Below are positions 29,299-39,110 of a stretch of 64,000 bases of DNA, piece after piece. A model generated the notes under the pieces. That model ran no database searches. It had not been told where the DNA came from and was given only the letters and a program-made list of their open reading frames with translations. Source of the DNA: Histidinibacterium lentulum (GTDB lineage Bacteria; Pseudomonadota; Alphaproteobacteria; Rhodobacterales; Rhodobacteraceae). The stretch's first letter is position 1. Each line of letters begins with the position of its first letter. The translations under genes were made by a program, and so were the position numbers. Where the stretch lies: the NCBI RefSeq assembly GCF_003789055.1, contig NZ_ML119081.1, forward strand, positions 434,001 to 498,000, written 5' to 3'.

Positions 29299-29491
29299 GA
29301 CGCACAAAACCCCTCAAGACCGTCGGTCGACCCTGTGCCGGCGATTTTCTACCGTCAATGGGTCGGGAAACACGCGGAGGGCGTGAACTCCGCCCAAAGG
29401 ATGTCTATAGAGACCCCGACAGGGCAAGGCGACGGTCGGCGACCGCCCGCCGGGACGGCCCGGGACCGGGCAGGCGACGAGGAGGCAGAGG

Positions 29492-29650
29492 ATGCTGTGG
29501 CGATTGATCAAGCTGCTGTTCTGGCTCGCTTTGCTGGGCGGCATTGCCCTTGTGGCCTATGCCTACATCGGACCCGTGTTCTTTCCCGACGATTTCGCGC
29601 CGCCCAGCGGCGAGGTGATCATCCCCCTGACGCTGGAGCCCGCGGAGTGA
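29492..29650 (+). CDS. 52-residue membrane protein
   Basis: The sequence starts MLWRLIKLLFWLALLGGIAL, continues with one membrane helix (to AYAYIGPVFF), and ends with a polar periplasmic-side tail PDDFAPPSGEVIIPLTLEPAE. A strong ribosome-binding site GAGGAGG precedes ATG 29492. Its TGA stop overlaps the GTG start of the next gene by four bases (GTGA), so it is almost certainly translated. It opens the operon with the 526-residue exported protein and xerD. Function unknown. Confidence 0.82.
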   Translation: MLWRLIKLLFWLALLGGIALVAYAYIGPVFFPDDFAPPSGEVIIPLTLEPAE

Positions 29651-31227
29651 ACCGGACCAGCCCCACGGCCGCCTTCCTCGCGCTGGCCCTGACGCTGCCC
29701 CAGTCCGCCGCGGCCCAGGAGGGCGACCAGACGGGTCGTCCGCTCTCGGCGATCGACTGGCTGTCGGAAAGCGTGAGCGCTCCCGACCCGCTGACGGCAG
29801 CGCCGGCGCGTCCCCGTCCCCGGCCCGAGGGCGAGGCGCCCATCGCCGAAACCGCCGCGGTGCCGCAGGTCACGGTGCTGCCCCTCGGGTCCGCCTCTCC
29901 CGATCCGCTCGGCCTTCTGGCCCCGTCCGTCACCGGTCTGCCGCGCAGCCTCTGGTCGGGCTCCGCGGTGGACACGCTCGCCGCCCTGATCGCCGCCGAG
30001 CGGATCGACACCCTGCCCGCCATGCGCGACCTTCTGCGCGTGCTGCTCCTGGCCGAAGCCGATCCCCCCGCCTCGGCGGGCCCCGACGGCGCGCTCTTTC
30101 TCGCGCGGATCGACAAGCTTCTGGACCTCGGCGCGCTCGATCCGGCGTGGGAACTTCTGGCCGCGACCGATCCCGACAATCCCGCCCTCTTCCGCCGCTA
30201 CTTCGACGTGGCGCTTCTGACCGGGCGCGAGGGTCAGGCCTGCCGCCTGATGGCCTCCCGTCCCGAGCTCGCGCCCACCCTCTCGGCACGCATCTTCTGC
30301 CTCGCCCATGTCGGCGACTGGCCCGCGGCCGCACTGACGCTGAACACCGCGCGCGCGCTCGGCGACGTGACCGCACGCGAGGACGCGCTCCTGACGCGGT
30401 TCCTCGATCCGCAGCTCTTCGAGGGCCTGCCGCCCCTGCCGATCCCCGAGCGACCCACGCCGCTCGACTTCCGCATGCGCGAGGGCATCGGCGAGGCACT
30501 CTCCACCCTCGATCTGCCGCGCGCCTTCGCCCATGCCGACCTGCGGGAGATCAATGGCTGGAAGGCGCGGCTCGAGGCCGCCGAACGGCTGGTGCGGATG
30601 GGCGCGGTGGACGAGGCCGTCCTCTTCGGTCTCTACACCCTGCGCCGCCCCGCCGCCTCGGGCTCGGTCTGGGACCGGGCCGCCGCGATCCAGGATCTCG
30701 ACACGGCCCTCGCCGCGAATGACGCCGAAGCGGTCGCCGGGGCCCTGCCCGGGGCCTGGACCGCGATGCAGGCCGCCCGGATCGAGGTGTCCTTCGCGCG
30801 GCTTCTCGCCCCGCGCCTCGCCGATATCCCGCTCGAGGGAGAGGCCGCGACGCTGGCGTTCCGCATCGGCCTGCTCAGCGACGCCTACGAGGAGATCGCC
30901 CGCGACCGCACCCCCGCGACAGAGCAGGAGCGGCTCTGGATCGCCGTCGCCACCGGAGCCCCCCTGCCCGAACCTCCCCGCAGCCAGCCCGCCGCCGCGA
31001 TCCAGACCGCCTTCGAGGGCATGCCCGCGCCGGATCGGCTCATGGACATGGTCGGCGAGGACCGGCTGGGCGAGGCGATCCTGCGCGCCATCGCCCTCTT
31101 CGATTCCGGACAGTCCGGCGATCCCGGCGCCCTGACCGAGGCCCTGGCCTTCTTCCGCGCGGTCGGGCTCGAGGACACCGCCCGGCGCGCGGCGCTGCAA
31201 CTCCTGCTGCTCGAGCGCGCCCCGTGA
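29647..31227 (+). CDS. Exported alpha-helical protein of unknown function
   Basis: The 526-residue protein has a signal peptide (VNRTSPTAAFLALALTLPQSAAAQ), a proline-rich linker (RPRPRPEGEAP) and then a long all-helical body rich in Ala/Leu/Arg that reads like repeated helical hairpins (for example DPAWELLAATDPDNPALFRR and WPAAALTLNTARALG), suggesting a TPR-like or SLR-like solenoid. Its two cysteines, CRLMAS and FCLAH, are close together. The start is GTG 29647 overlapping the previous stop; the end overlaps the xerD start by four bases. A solenoid scaffold in the periplasm is my inference; no catalytic motif was recognised. Confidence 0.78.
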   Translation: MNRTSPTAAFLALALTLPQSAAAQEGDQTGRPLSAIDWLSESVSAPDPLTAAPARPRPRPEGEAPIAETAAVPQVTVLPLGSASPDPLGLLAPSVTGLPRSLWSGSAVDTLAALIAAERIDTLPAMRDLLRVLLLAEADPPASAGPDGALFLARIDKLLDLGALDPAWELLAATDPDNPALFRRYFDVALLTGREGQACRLMASRPELAPTLSARIFCLAHVGDWPAAALTLNTARALGDVTAREDALLTRFLDPQLFEGLPPLPIPERPTPLDFRMREGIGEALSTLDLPRAFAHADLREINGWKARLEAAERLVRMGAVDEAVLFGLYTLRRPAASGSVWDRAAAIQDLDTALAANDAEAVAGALPGAWTAMQAARIEVSFARLLAPRLADIPLEGEAATLAFRIGLLSDAYEEIARDRTPATEQERLWIAVATGAPLPEPPRSQPAAAIQTAFEGMPAPDRLMDMVGEDRLGEAILRAIALFDSGQSGDPGALTEALAFFRAVGLEDTARRAALQLLLLERAP

Positions 31228-32180
31228 CGGAGGCAGCCGCCGCCCGCCCCATGGAGCACTGGATCCAGGCCTTCCTCGAGGCCCAGGCTGCCGAACTCGA
31301 CGCCGCCCGCAACACGCTCCTCGCCTATGGGCGCGACCTGCGCGACGTCGCGGGCTGGCTCGCCCGCCAGGACAGCCATTTCGCGACTGCCGACCGCGAC
31401 GCGATCGAGCGCTACCTGATCCACTGCGAGGCCCACGGCCTGTCACGCGCGACCCGTGCCCGGCGCCTGTCGGCGATCCGCCAGCTCTACCGGTTCGCCT
31501 TCGAGGAAGGCTGGCGCTCCAGCAATCCCGCCATCGAGATATCAGGCCCCGGCCGCGACCGCCGCTTGCCGAAGACGCTTTCGGTGGCGGATGTGGACCA
31601 GCTTCTTGCGGCCGCCCGCGAGACCTCCGAACCCCTGCGCGACACCTGCCTGATGGAGCTGCTCTATGCCACGGGCATGCGGGTGACCGAGCTTGTCTCG
31701 CTGCCGGTGGCGGCCGCGCGCGGCGACCCGCGGATGCTGCTCGTGCGCGGCAAGGGCGACAAGGAGCGCATGGTCCCCCTCTCTCCGGCCGCCCGCGCGG
31801 CCCTCTCGGACTGGCTCGCCCGCCGCGACGACGTCGATGACCTCTCCCGCCGCGAGAGGGGCGCCGCGTCGTCTCGTTTCCTCTTTCCCTCGCCCTCCTC
31901 CGCCGGGCACCTGACGCGACAGCGCTTCTTCGGTCTGATCAAGGAGATCGCGGTCAGGGCGGGCGTCTCTCCCGCCACGGTGACGCCCCACACCCTGCGC
32001 CACGCCTTCGCCACGCATCTGCTGCAGGGCGGCGCCGACCTGCGCTCGATCCAGACGCTCCTTGGCCATGCAGATGTCGGCACGACCGAGATCTACACCC
32101 ATGTTCTCGAGGAGCGCCTCCGCGATCTGGTGTTCGAACACCACCCGCTCGCGCGCGATTCCGGGCGGGGGCTGGGCTGA
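31224..32180 (+). CDS. xerD: Tyrosine recombinase XerD
   Basis: The 318-residue recombinase has an N-terminal SAM-like core-binding domain (10-105) and a catalytic domain with all six active residues: Arg153 (ATGMRVTEL), Lys177 (RGKGDKER), His256 and Arg259 ([10 protein letters not shown]), His282 ([13 protein letters not shown]) and Tyr291. XerC/XerD resolve chromosome dimers at dif under FtsK control. XerD is preferred over phage integrases by length and conserved text, and no attachment sites or phage genes are near. The start GTG overlaps the upstream stop. The last codons overlap a REP-like unit. Confidence 0.9.
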   Translation: MTEAAAARPMEHWIQAFLEAQAAELDAARNTLLAYGRDLRDVAGWLARQDSHFATADRDAIERYLIHCEAHGLSRATRARRLSAIRQLYRFAFEEGWRSSNPAIEISGPGRDRRLPKTLSVADVDQLLAAARETSEPLRDTCLMELLYATGMRVTELVSLPVAAARGDPRMLLVRGKGDKERMVPLSPAARAALSDWLARRDDVDDLSRRERGAASSRFLFPSPSSAGHLTRQRFFGLIKEIAVRAGVSPATVTPHTLRHAFATHLLQGGADLRSIQTLLGHADVGTTEIYTHVLEERLRDLVFEHHPLARDSGRGLG

Positions 32181-32240
32181 GGCCCGGCCTAGGCCGACCG
32201 CAACCGATCCCCTCCCGTGGGCCGGGCTTCTGCCCGGCCC
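32170..32240. repeat. REP-like inverted pair 2
   Basis: A diverged inverted unit (GGCTGGGCTGAGGCCCGGCC, 32170-32189) covers the xerD stop codon, and a direct unit containing GGCCGGGCTTCTGCCCGGCC lies at 32217-32240. The direct unit differs from the one at 42119-42142 at a single base out of 24, which chance would not give. It lies between xerD and icd. Confidence 0.7.
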
Positions 32241-32282
32241 CCTTCGCCGATCCGACCCTTTCCGAAAACCCTGCGGCAAATT

Positions 32283-32299
32283 CGTATACGACCGTATAC
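32283..32299 (+). promoter_or_regulatory. Twin CGTATAC sites upstream of icd
   Basis: The heptamer CGTATAC occurs twice with a 10-base period (32283-32289 and 32293-32299), starting 89 bases before the icd ATG. Because GTATAC is self-complementary, the pair is both a direct and an inverted repeat on one face of the helix. It is likely an operator or activator site; the regulator is unknown. Confidence 0.5.
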
Positions 32300-32371
32300 C
32301 GGCCTTTCCCGACGCCGCCCTTTGCGCTATTGCCGCCGCGAACCCTACCCAAGCGCCAAACGAGGGACCCC

Positions 32372-33586
32372 ATGAGCAAGATCAAGGTAGCCAACCCCAT
32401 CGTCGAAATGGACGGCGACGAGATGACCCGGATCATCTGGCAGTTCATCAAGGACAAGCTGATCCTGCCCTATCTCGACATCGACCTGCTCTACTACGAC
32501 CTCGGCATCGAGGAGCGCGACCGCACCGACGACCAGATCACCGTCGACGCCGCCGAGAAGACGAAAGAGGTCGGCGTCGCCGTCAAATGCGCCACGATCA
32601 CCCCTGACGAGGCGCGGGTGGAGGAGTTTGGGCTCAAGCGCATGTACCGCTCGCCCAACGGCACGATCCGCAACATCCTGGGCGGCGTCATCTTCCGTCA
32701 GCCGATCATCTGCCGCAATGTGCCGCGCCTCGTGCCCGGCTGGACCCAGCCCATCGTCGTCGGCCGCCATGCCTATGGCGACCAGTACCGCGCGACGGAC
32801 TTCCTCTTCCCCGGCAAGGGCAAGCTCACGATAAAGTTCGAGGGTGCCGACGGCCGGGTCATCGAGAAGGAGGTGTTCGACGCGCCCTCCTCCGGCGTGA
32901 CCATGGCGATGTACAACCTCGACGAGTCGATCTACGACTTCGCCCGGGCCTCGATGAACTACGCGCTGAACCTCGGCTGGCCGTGCTACCTGTCCACCAA
33001 GAACACGATCCTCAAGGCCTATGACGGCCGCTTCAAGGACATCTTCCAGAAGGTCTACGAGGAGGAGTTCGAGGAGGAGTTCAAGAAGAAGAAGATCTGG
33101 TACGAGCACCGCCTGATCGACGACATGGTCGCCGCGGCGATGAAATGGTCCGGCGGCTATGTCTGGGCCTGCAAGAACTACGACGGCGACGTGCAGTCCG
33201 ACACCGTGGCCCAGGGCTTCGGTTCGCTCGGCCTGATGACCTCCCAGCTGATGACGCCGGACGGCAAGATCGTCGAGGCCGAGGCCGCCCACGGCACGGT
33301 CACGCGCCACTACCGCCAGCATCAGAAGGGCGAGCAGACCTCCACGAACTCCATCGCCTCGATCTACGCCTGGACCGGAGGCCTCAAGCACCGTGCCAAG
33401 CTCGACGACAACGCGGAACTCCTGAACTTCGCCGAGACTCTGGAAAGGGTCATCGTGGACACCGTCGAGAGCGGCCACATGACCAAGGACCTCGCGCTTC
33501 TCGTCGGCCCCGACCAGAAGTGGCTCACCACCATGGGCTTCCTCGAGAAGGTGGACGAGAACCTCAACAAGGCCCTTGCCGGCTGA
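32372..33586 (+). CDS. icd: NADP-dependent isocitrate dehydrogenase
   Basis: This is a 404-residue, eukaryote-like (type II) homodimeric isocitrate dehydrogenase, converting isocitrate to 2-oxoglutarate with NADPH formation. Substrate residues occur in [12 protein letters not shown] and [29 protein letters not shown] and NYDGDVQSD hold metal-binding Asp residues; [14 protein letters not shown] and [14 protein letters not shown] bind NADP. Length and text match alphaproteobacterial Icd. The start is ATG 32372 ([18 protein letters not shown]). It is monocistronic, with a strong terminator behind it. Confidence 0.96.
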   Translation: MSKIKVANPIVEMDGDEMTRIIWQFIKDKLILPYLDIDLLYYDLGIEERDRTDDQITVDAAEKTKEVGVAVKCATITPDEARVEEFGLKRMYRSPNGTIRNILGGVIFRQPIICRNVPRLVPGWTQPIVVGRHAYGDQYRATDFLFPGKGKLTIKFEGADGRVIEKEVFDAPSSGVTMAMYNLDESIYDFARASMNYALNLGWPCYLSTKNTILKAYDGRFKDIFQKVYEEEFEEEFKKKKIWYEHRLIDDMVAAAMKWSGGYVWACKNYDGDVQSDTVAQGFGSLGLMTSQLMTPDGKIVEAEAAHGTVTRHYRQHQKGEQTSTNSIASIYAWTGGLKHRAKLDDNAELLNFAETLERVIVDTVESGHMTKDLALLVGPDQKWLTTMGFLEKVDENLNKALAG

Positions 33587-33616
33587 CCCGTTCCCGCAGG
33601 TTCCTTCGCCTGCCCC

Positions 33617-33645
33617 GGCCCGTCCCGGACTATCCGGGACGGGCC
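33617..33645 (+). terminator. Strong terminator after icd
   Basis: A perfect 12-bp stem (GGCCCGTCCCGG/CCGGGACGGGCC) with loop ACTAT is followed by GTTGTCCTTTCT, beginning 31 bases after the icd stop. It is the clearest intrinsic-type terminator in the window. Confidence 0.85.
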
Positions 33646-33718
33646 GTTGTCCTTTCTGGAGGCAGGCTCCACCACCGCCCGCATTGACAGGTCAGCATTG
33701 CTGTCCTATCCTTCCTGA

Positions 33719-34324
33719 ATGCAGCCAGAGCCCCAGAAGCACTCCGCCCTCGAGGACGTCCAGGGTCTCGGCCTCGGCGTGTTTCTCTGCGGCGTCGGGC
33801 TCCATGTGCTGACCCATGCCGGGCTGATCACGGGCCAGACCGCCGGCATCGCAGTGATCCTGAGCTACCTGACCGGCTGGTCCTTCGGCGCGGTGTTCTT
33901 CGTGGTGAACCTGCCGTTCTACATCCTCGCCTGGCGCCGCCTCGGGCCGGAATTCACCCTGAAATCCCTCGCCTCCGTCACGCTGCTCTCGCTCGTCACC
34001 GAACTCCTGCCGCTCGGCTGGACCATCGGCACGATCGCGACACCGCTTGCCGCGCTCCTCTTCGGCGCGGTCACGGGCATCGGACTTCTGGCCATGTTCC
34101 GCCACAAGGGGTCGCTCGGAGGCATCGGCGTCGTGGCGCTCCTCGTGCAGGACACGACGGGCTTCCGCGCAGGCTATGTGCAGCTTATCGCCGATGCGCT
34201 GATCTTCGGCGTGGGCTTCCTGCTCTTTCCGGCGTCGATCGTGCTCTGGTCGCTCTTCGGCGCGGTGGTGCTCAACCTCGTCATCGCGGTGAACCACCGC
34301 CGGGACCGCTACGTTGCCACATGA
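33719..34324 (+). CDS. YitT-family membrane protein
   Basis: The 201-residue polytopic protein has about five or six helices. GLHVLTHAGLITGQTAGIAVILSYLTG followed by FFVVNLPFYILAWRRLG is the hallmark of the YitT/DUF161 membrane family, here without the C-terminal DUF2179 domain found in Gram-positive relatives. Transport or export roles are suspected for the family but unproven. The downstream SMR gene begins 40 bases later, so the two may share a transcript. Confidence 0.8.
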   Translation: MQPEPQKHSALEDVQGLGLGVFLCGVGLHVLTHAGLITGQTAGIAVILSYLTGWSFGAVFFVVNLPFYILAWRRLGPEFTLKSLASVTLLSLVTELLPLGWTIGTIATPLAALLFGAVTGIGLLAMFRHKGSLGGIGVVALLVQDTTGFRAGYVQLIADALIFGVGFLLFPASIVLWSLFGAVVLNLVIAVNHRRDRYVAT

Positions 34325-34364
34325 CGGGCTTGAGCCCGACGCCGCGCGCCCCTACTGCCCTTCC

Positions 34365-34694
34365 ATGCCCTATCTCATCCTCGCCATCGCCATCCTCTTC
34401 GAGACCGTGGGCACCACCGCCCTCAAGGCCAGCGAGCAGTTCACGCGGCTCGGTCCGTCCGTCGTGGTGGTGCTGGCCTATGCCGCCTCGTTCTATCTGC
34501 TGGCGCTCACCTTGCGGTACATGCCCGTGGGCGTGGTCTACGCACTCTGGTCCGGTCTCGGGATCGTGTTCATCGCGGCGATCGGCTATCTGGTCTTCGG
34601 CCAGCGCCTCGACTGGCCCGCGCTCCTCGGCATCGCGATGATCCTCGGCGGCATCCTCGTCATCCACCTCTTCTCGAAGACCGCGCCGCACTGA
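34365..34694 (+). CDS. Small multidrug resistance (SMR) efflux protein
   Basis: The 109-residue, four-helix proton-coupled exporter of the EmrE/SugE family carries the essential membrane Glu13 (ILFETVGTTALK), the YAASFYLLALTLRYMPVGVVYALWSGLGI stretch typical of EmrE-like members, and FGQRLDWPALLGIAMILGGILVI. It likely exports quaternary ammonium or similar cations, possibly as a homodimer. The start is ATG 34365; an upstream in-frame start would overlap the YitT gene with unlikely sequence. Confidence 0.9.
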   Translation: MPYLILAIAILFETVGTTALKASEQFTRLGPSVVVVLAYAASFYLLALTLRYMPVGVVYALWSGLGIVFIAAIGYLVFGQRLDWPALLGIAMILGGILVIHLFSKTAPH

Positions 34695-34739
34695 GCGGCC
34701 GGACCCTGCCACCCGCCGCGTCCGAGAGGCCGCCCGGCC

Positions 34740-35048
34740 TCATCGCTCCAGGGTGCGGCGATGCCGACGAACGGCCATCCACCGCCGGATGCGGATCAGC
34801 ACGCGGGAGACGACGGGCCGGAGGCAAGGCACATCCACGGCCAGCAGAAGCAGGCCCAGCGGCAGCATCCATAGTCCGAGGACCGGCAGGATCGACAGCA
34901 TTCCGCCGAGGATCAGCGCGAAGGCGACGGGCAGCCGCATCCGCCGCAGGCGTCCGTGCAGGAGCGAATGGATCATCCGGCGCGAGGGGGGCACGCTCCT
35001 TGCGATGGCTTCGAGCTGACGATCCAGCCGGGCTTTTTCGTCGGCCAT
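34740..35048 (-). CDS. Small membrane protein of unknown function
   Basis: The 102-residue protein has a charged N-terminus (MADEKARLDRQLEAI), two close membrane helices (LPVAFALILGGMLSILPVLG and LWMLPLGLLLLAVDVPCL) and an Arg-rich tail. The text GGMLSILPVLGLWMLPLGLLLLAVDVP recalls a small, widespread alphaproteobacterial family sometimes mislabelled as a tryptophan synthase subunit. The start ATG 35048 follows AAGGCGAGGCAG. It is convergent with the SMR gene. Confidence 0.72.
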   Translation of the reverse strand: MADEKARLDRQLEAIARSVPPSRRMIHSLLHGRLRRMRLPVAFALILGGMLSILPVLGLWMLPLGLLLLAVDVPCLRPVVSRVLIRIRRWMAVRRHRRTLER

Positions 35049-35261
35049 CTCTGCCTCGCCTTGAAACACGGACCGGGGACCGCTTGCTGCGGCCACCGGC
35101 AGACATGACCGGACCCCCGGTCATGCCGTCATCTATGGTGCCGGACGCTCCGATGAAACAGCGCGACCGCGTCCTGCCGGCGACCGGTCGCCGCGTCACC
35201 CTCCGTCCGCCGCCCGCTCCGGCGCGCCGTCTCGTCTCCCGAAGCCGCACCGCGCCGTACC

Positions 35262-36611
35262 CTACCGATGGCCGAGAACACCTCGCGCCGCCTCCCGCCC
35301 TGACAGCACCGCGCCATGGGCCGTGCCGAAATACTCCGCCGACGCCGCCTCTCCCGCGAACCAGAGCTGCCCGTCCCACTCCGCTCCGGCCAGAGCCCGG
35401 CGCGTGGCAGGGCTCGTGCCGACGGCGGTGTAGCTGTAGCTGCCCAGGGACAGCGGATCCCGGCCCCACCGGGTGACCTGCGCGGCGACAGGTGCCGGAA
35501 ATCCCGTTCCGAACATCGCCCGCAAGGCCTCGTGCGCAGCAGCCGCCGTGTCTCGGTCATCGAGCCGCTCGAGATCGAGCGCAGGATCGGCGGCGTTGAA
35601 GCCCAGCAGCACGGGCGCGCGCAAGGCCCGCGCCAGCGACACCCATTCCGCCCAGTAGCCCGGTCGCGGCCCGAGCCAGCCGATCCAGTCGACGTCATCG
35701 GGCCAGCGCACGCGATCGAACCGCAGCCAGCACTTGTTCAAAAGCCCCATCCGCAGCCCGTCCAGCGCCGCCTGCCTGCCGTGGGCGAGGGGCGCGCCGA
35801 ATCGCACTCCGCCGCCCTGCAGGACGCCGAGCGGGAGGGTGCAGATGACGTGATCCGCCCCCACTGTGCCGCCGTCCGACAGCCGCACCTCGCCCGGGGC
35901 GACGGACCGCACCTCGGTCGAAAGGCGGATGTCGAGCCCTCCCGCGAGATGGGTCGCGATCCGGTCGAACCCGCCCGGAAACAGGACGTCCGCGCCGCCG
36001 AAGTCGCGCCCCTCCTGCCCGTACCAGGCCGAAAGGAATCGCGCCGGGCTGCCATAGTCCTGTTCCAGCGTGCTGTTGACCAGATGGGCCACCAGCCGCC
36101 GCAGACCTGCATCCGCGCCCTGCCAGTCGGCGGAAGCCTCGATCGCTTCCTGCACGGACACGTCCGCGTCGAGCCGCTCGGTCGCGGCCAGTGCGCGCGC
36201 GAGGAGGCGTTCGGCGGGCCGCAGATCTGGGTCGATCTCCGCCCCCTCCGGTCCGAGCAGGACGGCCGCGTCGTAGCGCGTCGCCACCACCTGCGCGCGG
36301 GCCTCCCGCGCGAGCGCCGTGAGAGGGTTGCCGCGCTGACCGTGGATCCAGCTCGCCCCGAGGTCCACGGGCAGGTCCGGCCAGAGGCGCGAAGTCCGGA
36401 CGCGCCCCCCGATCCGGTCGCGCGCCTCGAGCACGGTCACCCTGTCGCCCGCGTCATGGAGTGCCCGCGCCGCCGCGAGCCCCGCCAGCCCGGCCCCGAG
36501 AACGAGAATGCGCCGCGGCGACCGGACGTTCGCGCCCGCGCCGCCAAGCCCGAGGACTCCCAGCGCGCCCGCGCCGGCCATCAGGAACCGCCGCCGCCCG
36601 CGGCCCATCAT
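35262..36611 (-). CDS. Tat-exported flavin amine oxidase
   Basis: The 449-residue FAD amine oxidase/polyamine oxidase-fold protein begins with a twin-arginine-like signal ([22 protein letters not shown]). The dinucleotide motif is [17 protein letters not shown], followed by [23 protein letters not shown], and the C-terminal FAD motif [28 protein letters not shown]. It likely oxidises polyamines or other amines in the periplasm, releasing an aldehyde and peroxide or reducing a carrier. The start is ATG 36611 (the adjacent ATG 36608 is equivalent). Confidence 0.85.
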   Translation of the reverse strand: MMGRGRRRFLMAGAGALGVLGLGGAGANVRSPRRILVLGAGLAGLAAARALHDAGDRVTVLEARDRIGGRVRTSRLWPDLPVDLGASWIHGQRGNPLTALAREARAQVVATRYDAAVLLGPEGAEIDPDLRPAERLLARALAATERLDADVSVQEAIEASADWQGADAGLRRLVAHLVNSTLEQDYGSPARFLSAWYGQEGRDFGGADVLFPGGFDRIATHLAGGLDIRLSTEVRSVAPGEVRLSDGGTVGADHVICTLPLGVLQGGGVRFGAPLAHGRQAALDGLRMGLLNKCWLRFDRVRWPDDVDWIGWLGPRPGYWAEWVSLARALRAPVLLGFNAADPALDLERLDDRDTAAAAHEALRAMFGTGFPAPVAAQVTRWGRDPLSLGSYSYTAVGTSPATRRALAGAEWDGQLWFAGEAASAEYFGTAHGAVLSGREAARGVLGHR

Positions 36612-37086
36612 GCCCGGTCCGCCACAGGATGTGCCGCAGTCCCCGGCCGCATCGCCCCGATCCCGTCGCCTTTAACGCGGCGCGGAGGCGGGTCGCGATC
36701 CGGCACGCTCGGCTCGGCCCTGCCTTCCCGGTCCGCCGGGCGCAGGTTCGTCCCCCGTCCTTGCGCATGCGCGCACCATACTTCCCTTGCGCGCCGGACC
36801 GCCGGACCGATGCGTTCCGGCCGATGCCCCATCCCGGATCCCCGTCCTGGCCCCGTGACGGCTGTCGTAAGCCGAGCCTCGGGACCGGACAATCCCGTTC
36901 CTGCAAGCCACCGCGGAGCGGACCGCGCGTGCCCGCAGACCAGCCAATTTCGCAGCTCTCGCGAATATCATATTGATTTCGGTCACTTGACCATGTGCCC
37001 CGGCCCGGGACCGCCGCATATCTCCTCTTTCTTTCGCAGCGGCAGCATAGTAAGGGGCCTGCAACCCCTCCTCCCAGGACAGAGAC
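36612..37086. other. 475-base divergent spacer upstream of typA
   Basis: No protein-like reading frame or RNA gene was recognised. The half nearest typA contains an AT-rich patch (AATATCATATTGATTTC, about 36964-36980) that stands out from the GC-rich surroundings and is the likely promoter zone of typA. The half nearest the amine oxidase is uniformly GC-rich. Confidence 0.5.
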
Positions 37087-38907
<1,821 letters not shown>

Positions 38908-38978
38908 GCCGGGCGCCGATCCCTCTTGCGAAGGATCGGCTGCGAGCATCCAGCGAATACTCGGGGCGCTCCCCCCCT

Positions 38979-39025
38979 GGCCGCCCCGCGGGGCGGCCTC
39001 CCGCGGGATACTTCCGGCCAGAAAA
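38979..39025 (-). repeat. Dispersed box with GC palindrome, copy 2
   Basis: Read on the minus strand, TTTTCTGGCC-GG-AAGTATCCCG matches the box at 22426 except at the two variable spots. It is followed by a perfect 20-base palindrome GGCCGCCCCGCGGGGCGGCC (38979-38998). It sits between typA and alaS, both on the plus strand, so it is inverted relative to both genes. Confidence 0.65.
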
Positions 39026-39110
39026 TGCAGGGGCGCGCGCGCCTTCGGGGACTGTGGACAGCCCTGCCGAGGGGCGCTAGACCTCTGCGGCACTTCCAGG
39101 GGACCCGTCC

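Noticed and set aside
29563-31446. 627-codon frame on the minus strand
   Set aside because: It is antisense to the exported helical protein, which has a signal peptide, coupled starts and good third-position GC. The minus frame is Gly/Arg-rich without domains.
31224-32180. Phage or genomic-island integrase
   Set aside because: Length and conserved text match XerD. It is in a coupled operon with chromosomal genes; no attachment repeats, tRNA or phage genes are nearby.
35049-35261. Small gene between the membrane protein and the amine oxidase
   Set aside because: Open frames exist on both strands, but composition is that of shadow frames and there is no ribosome-binding site.
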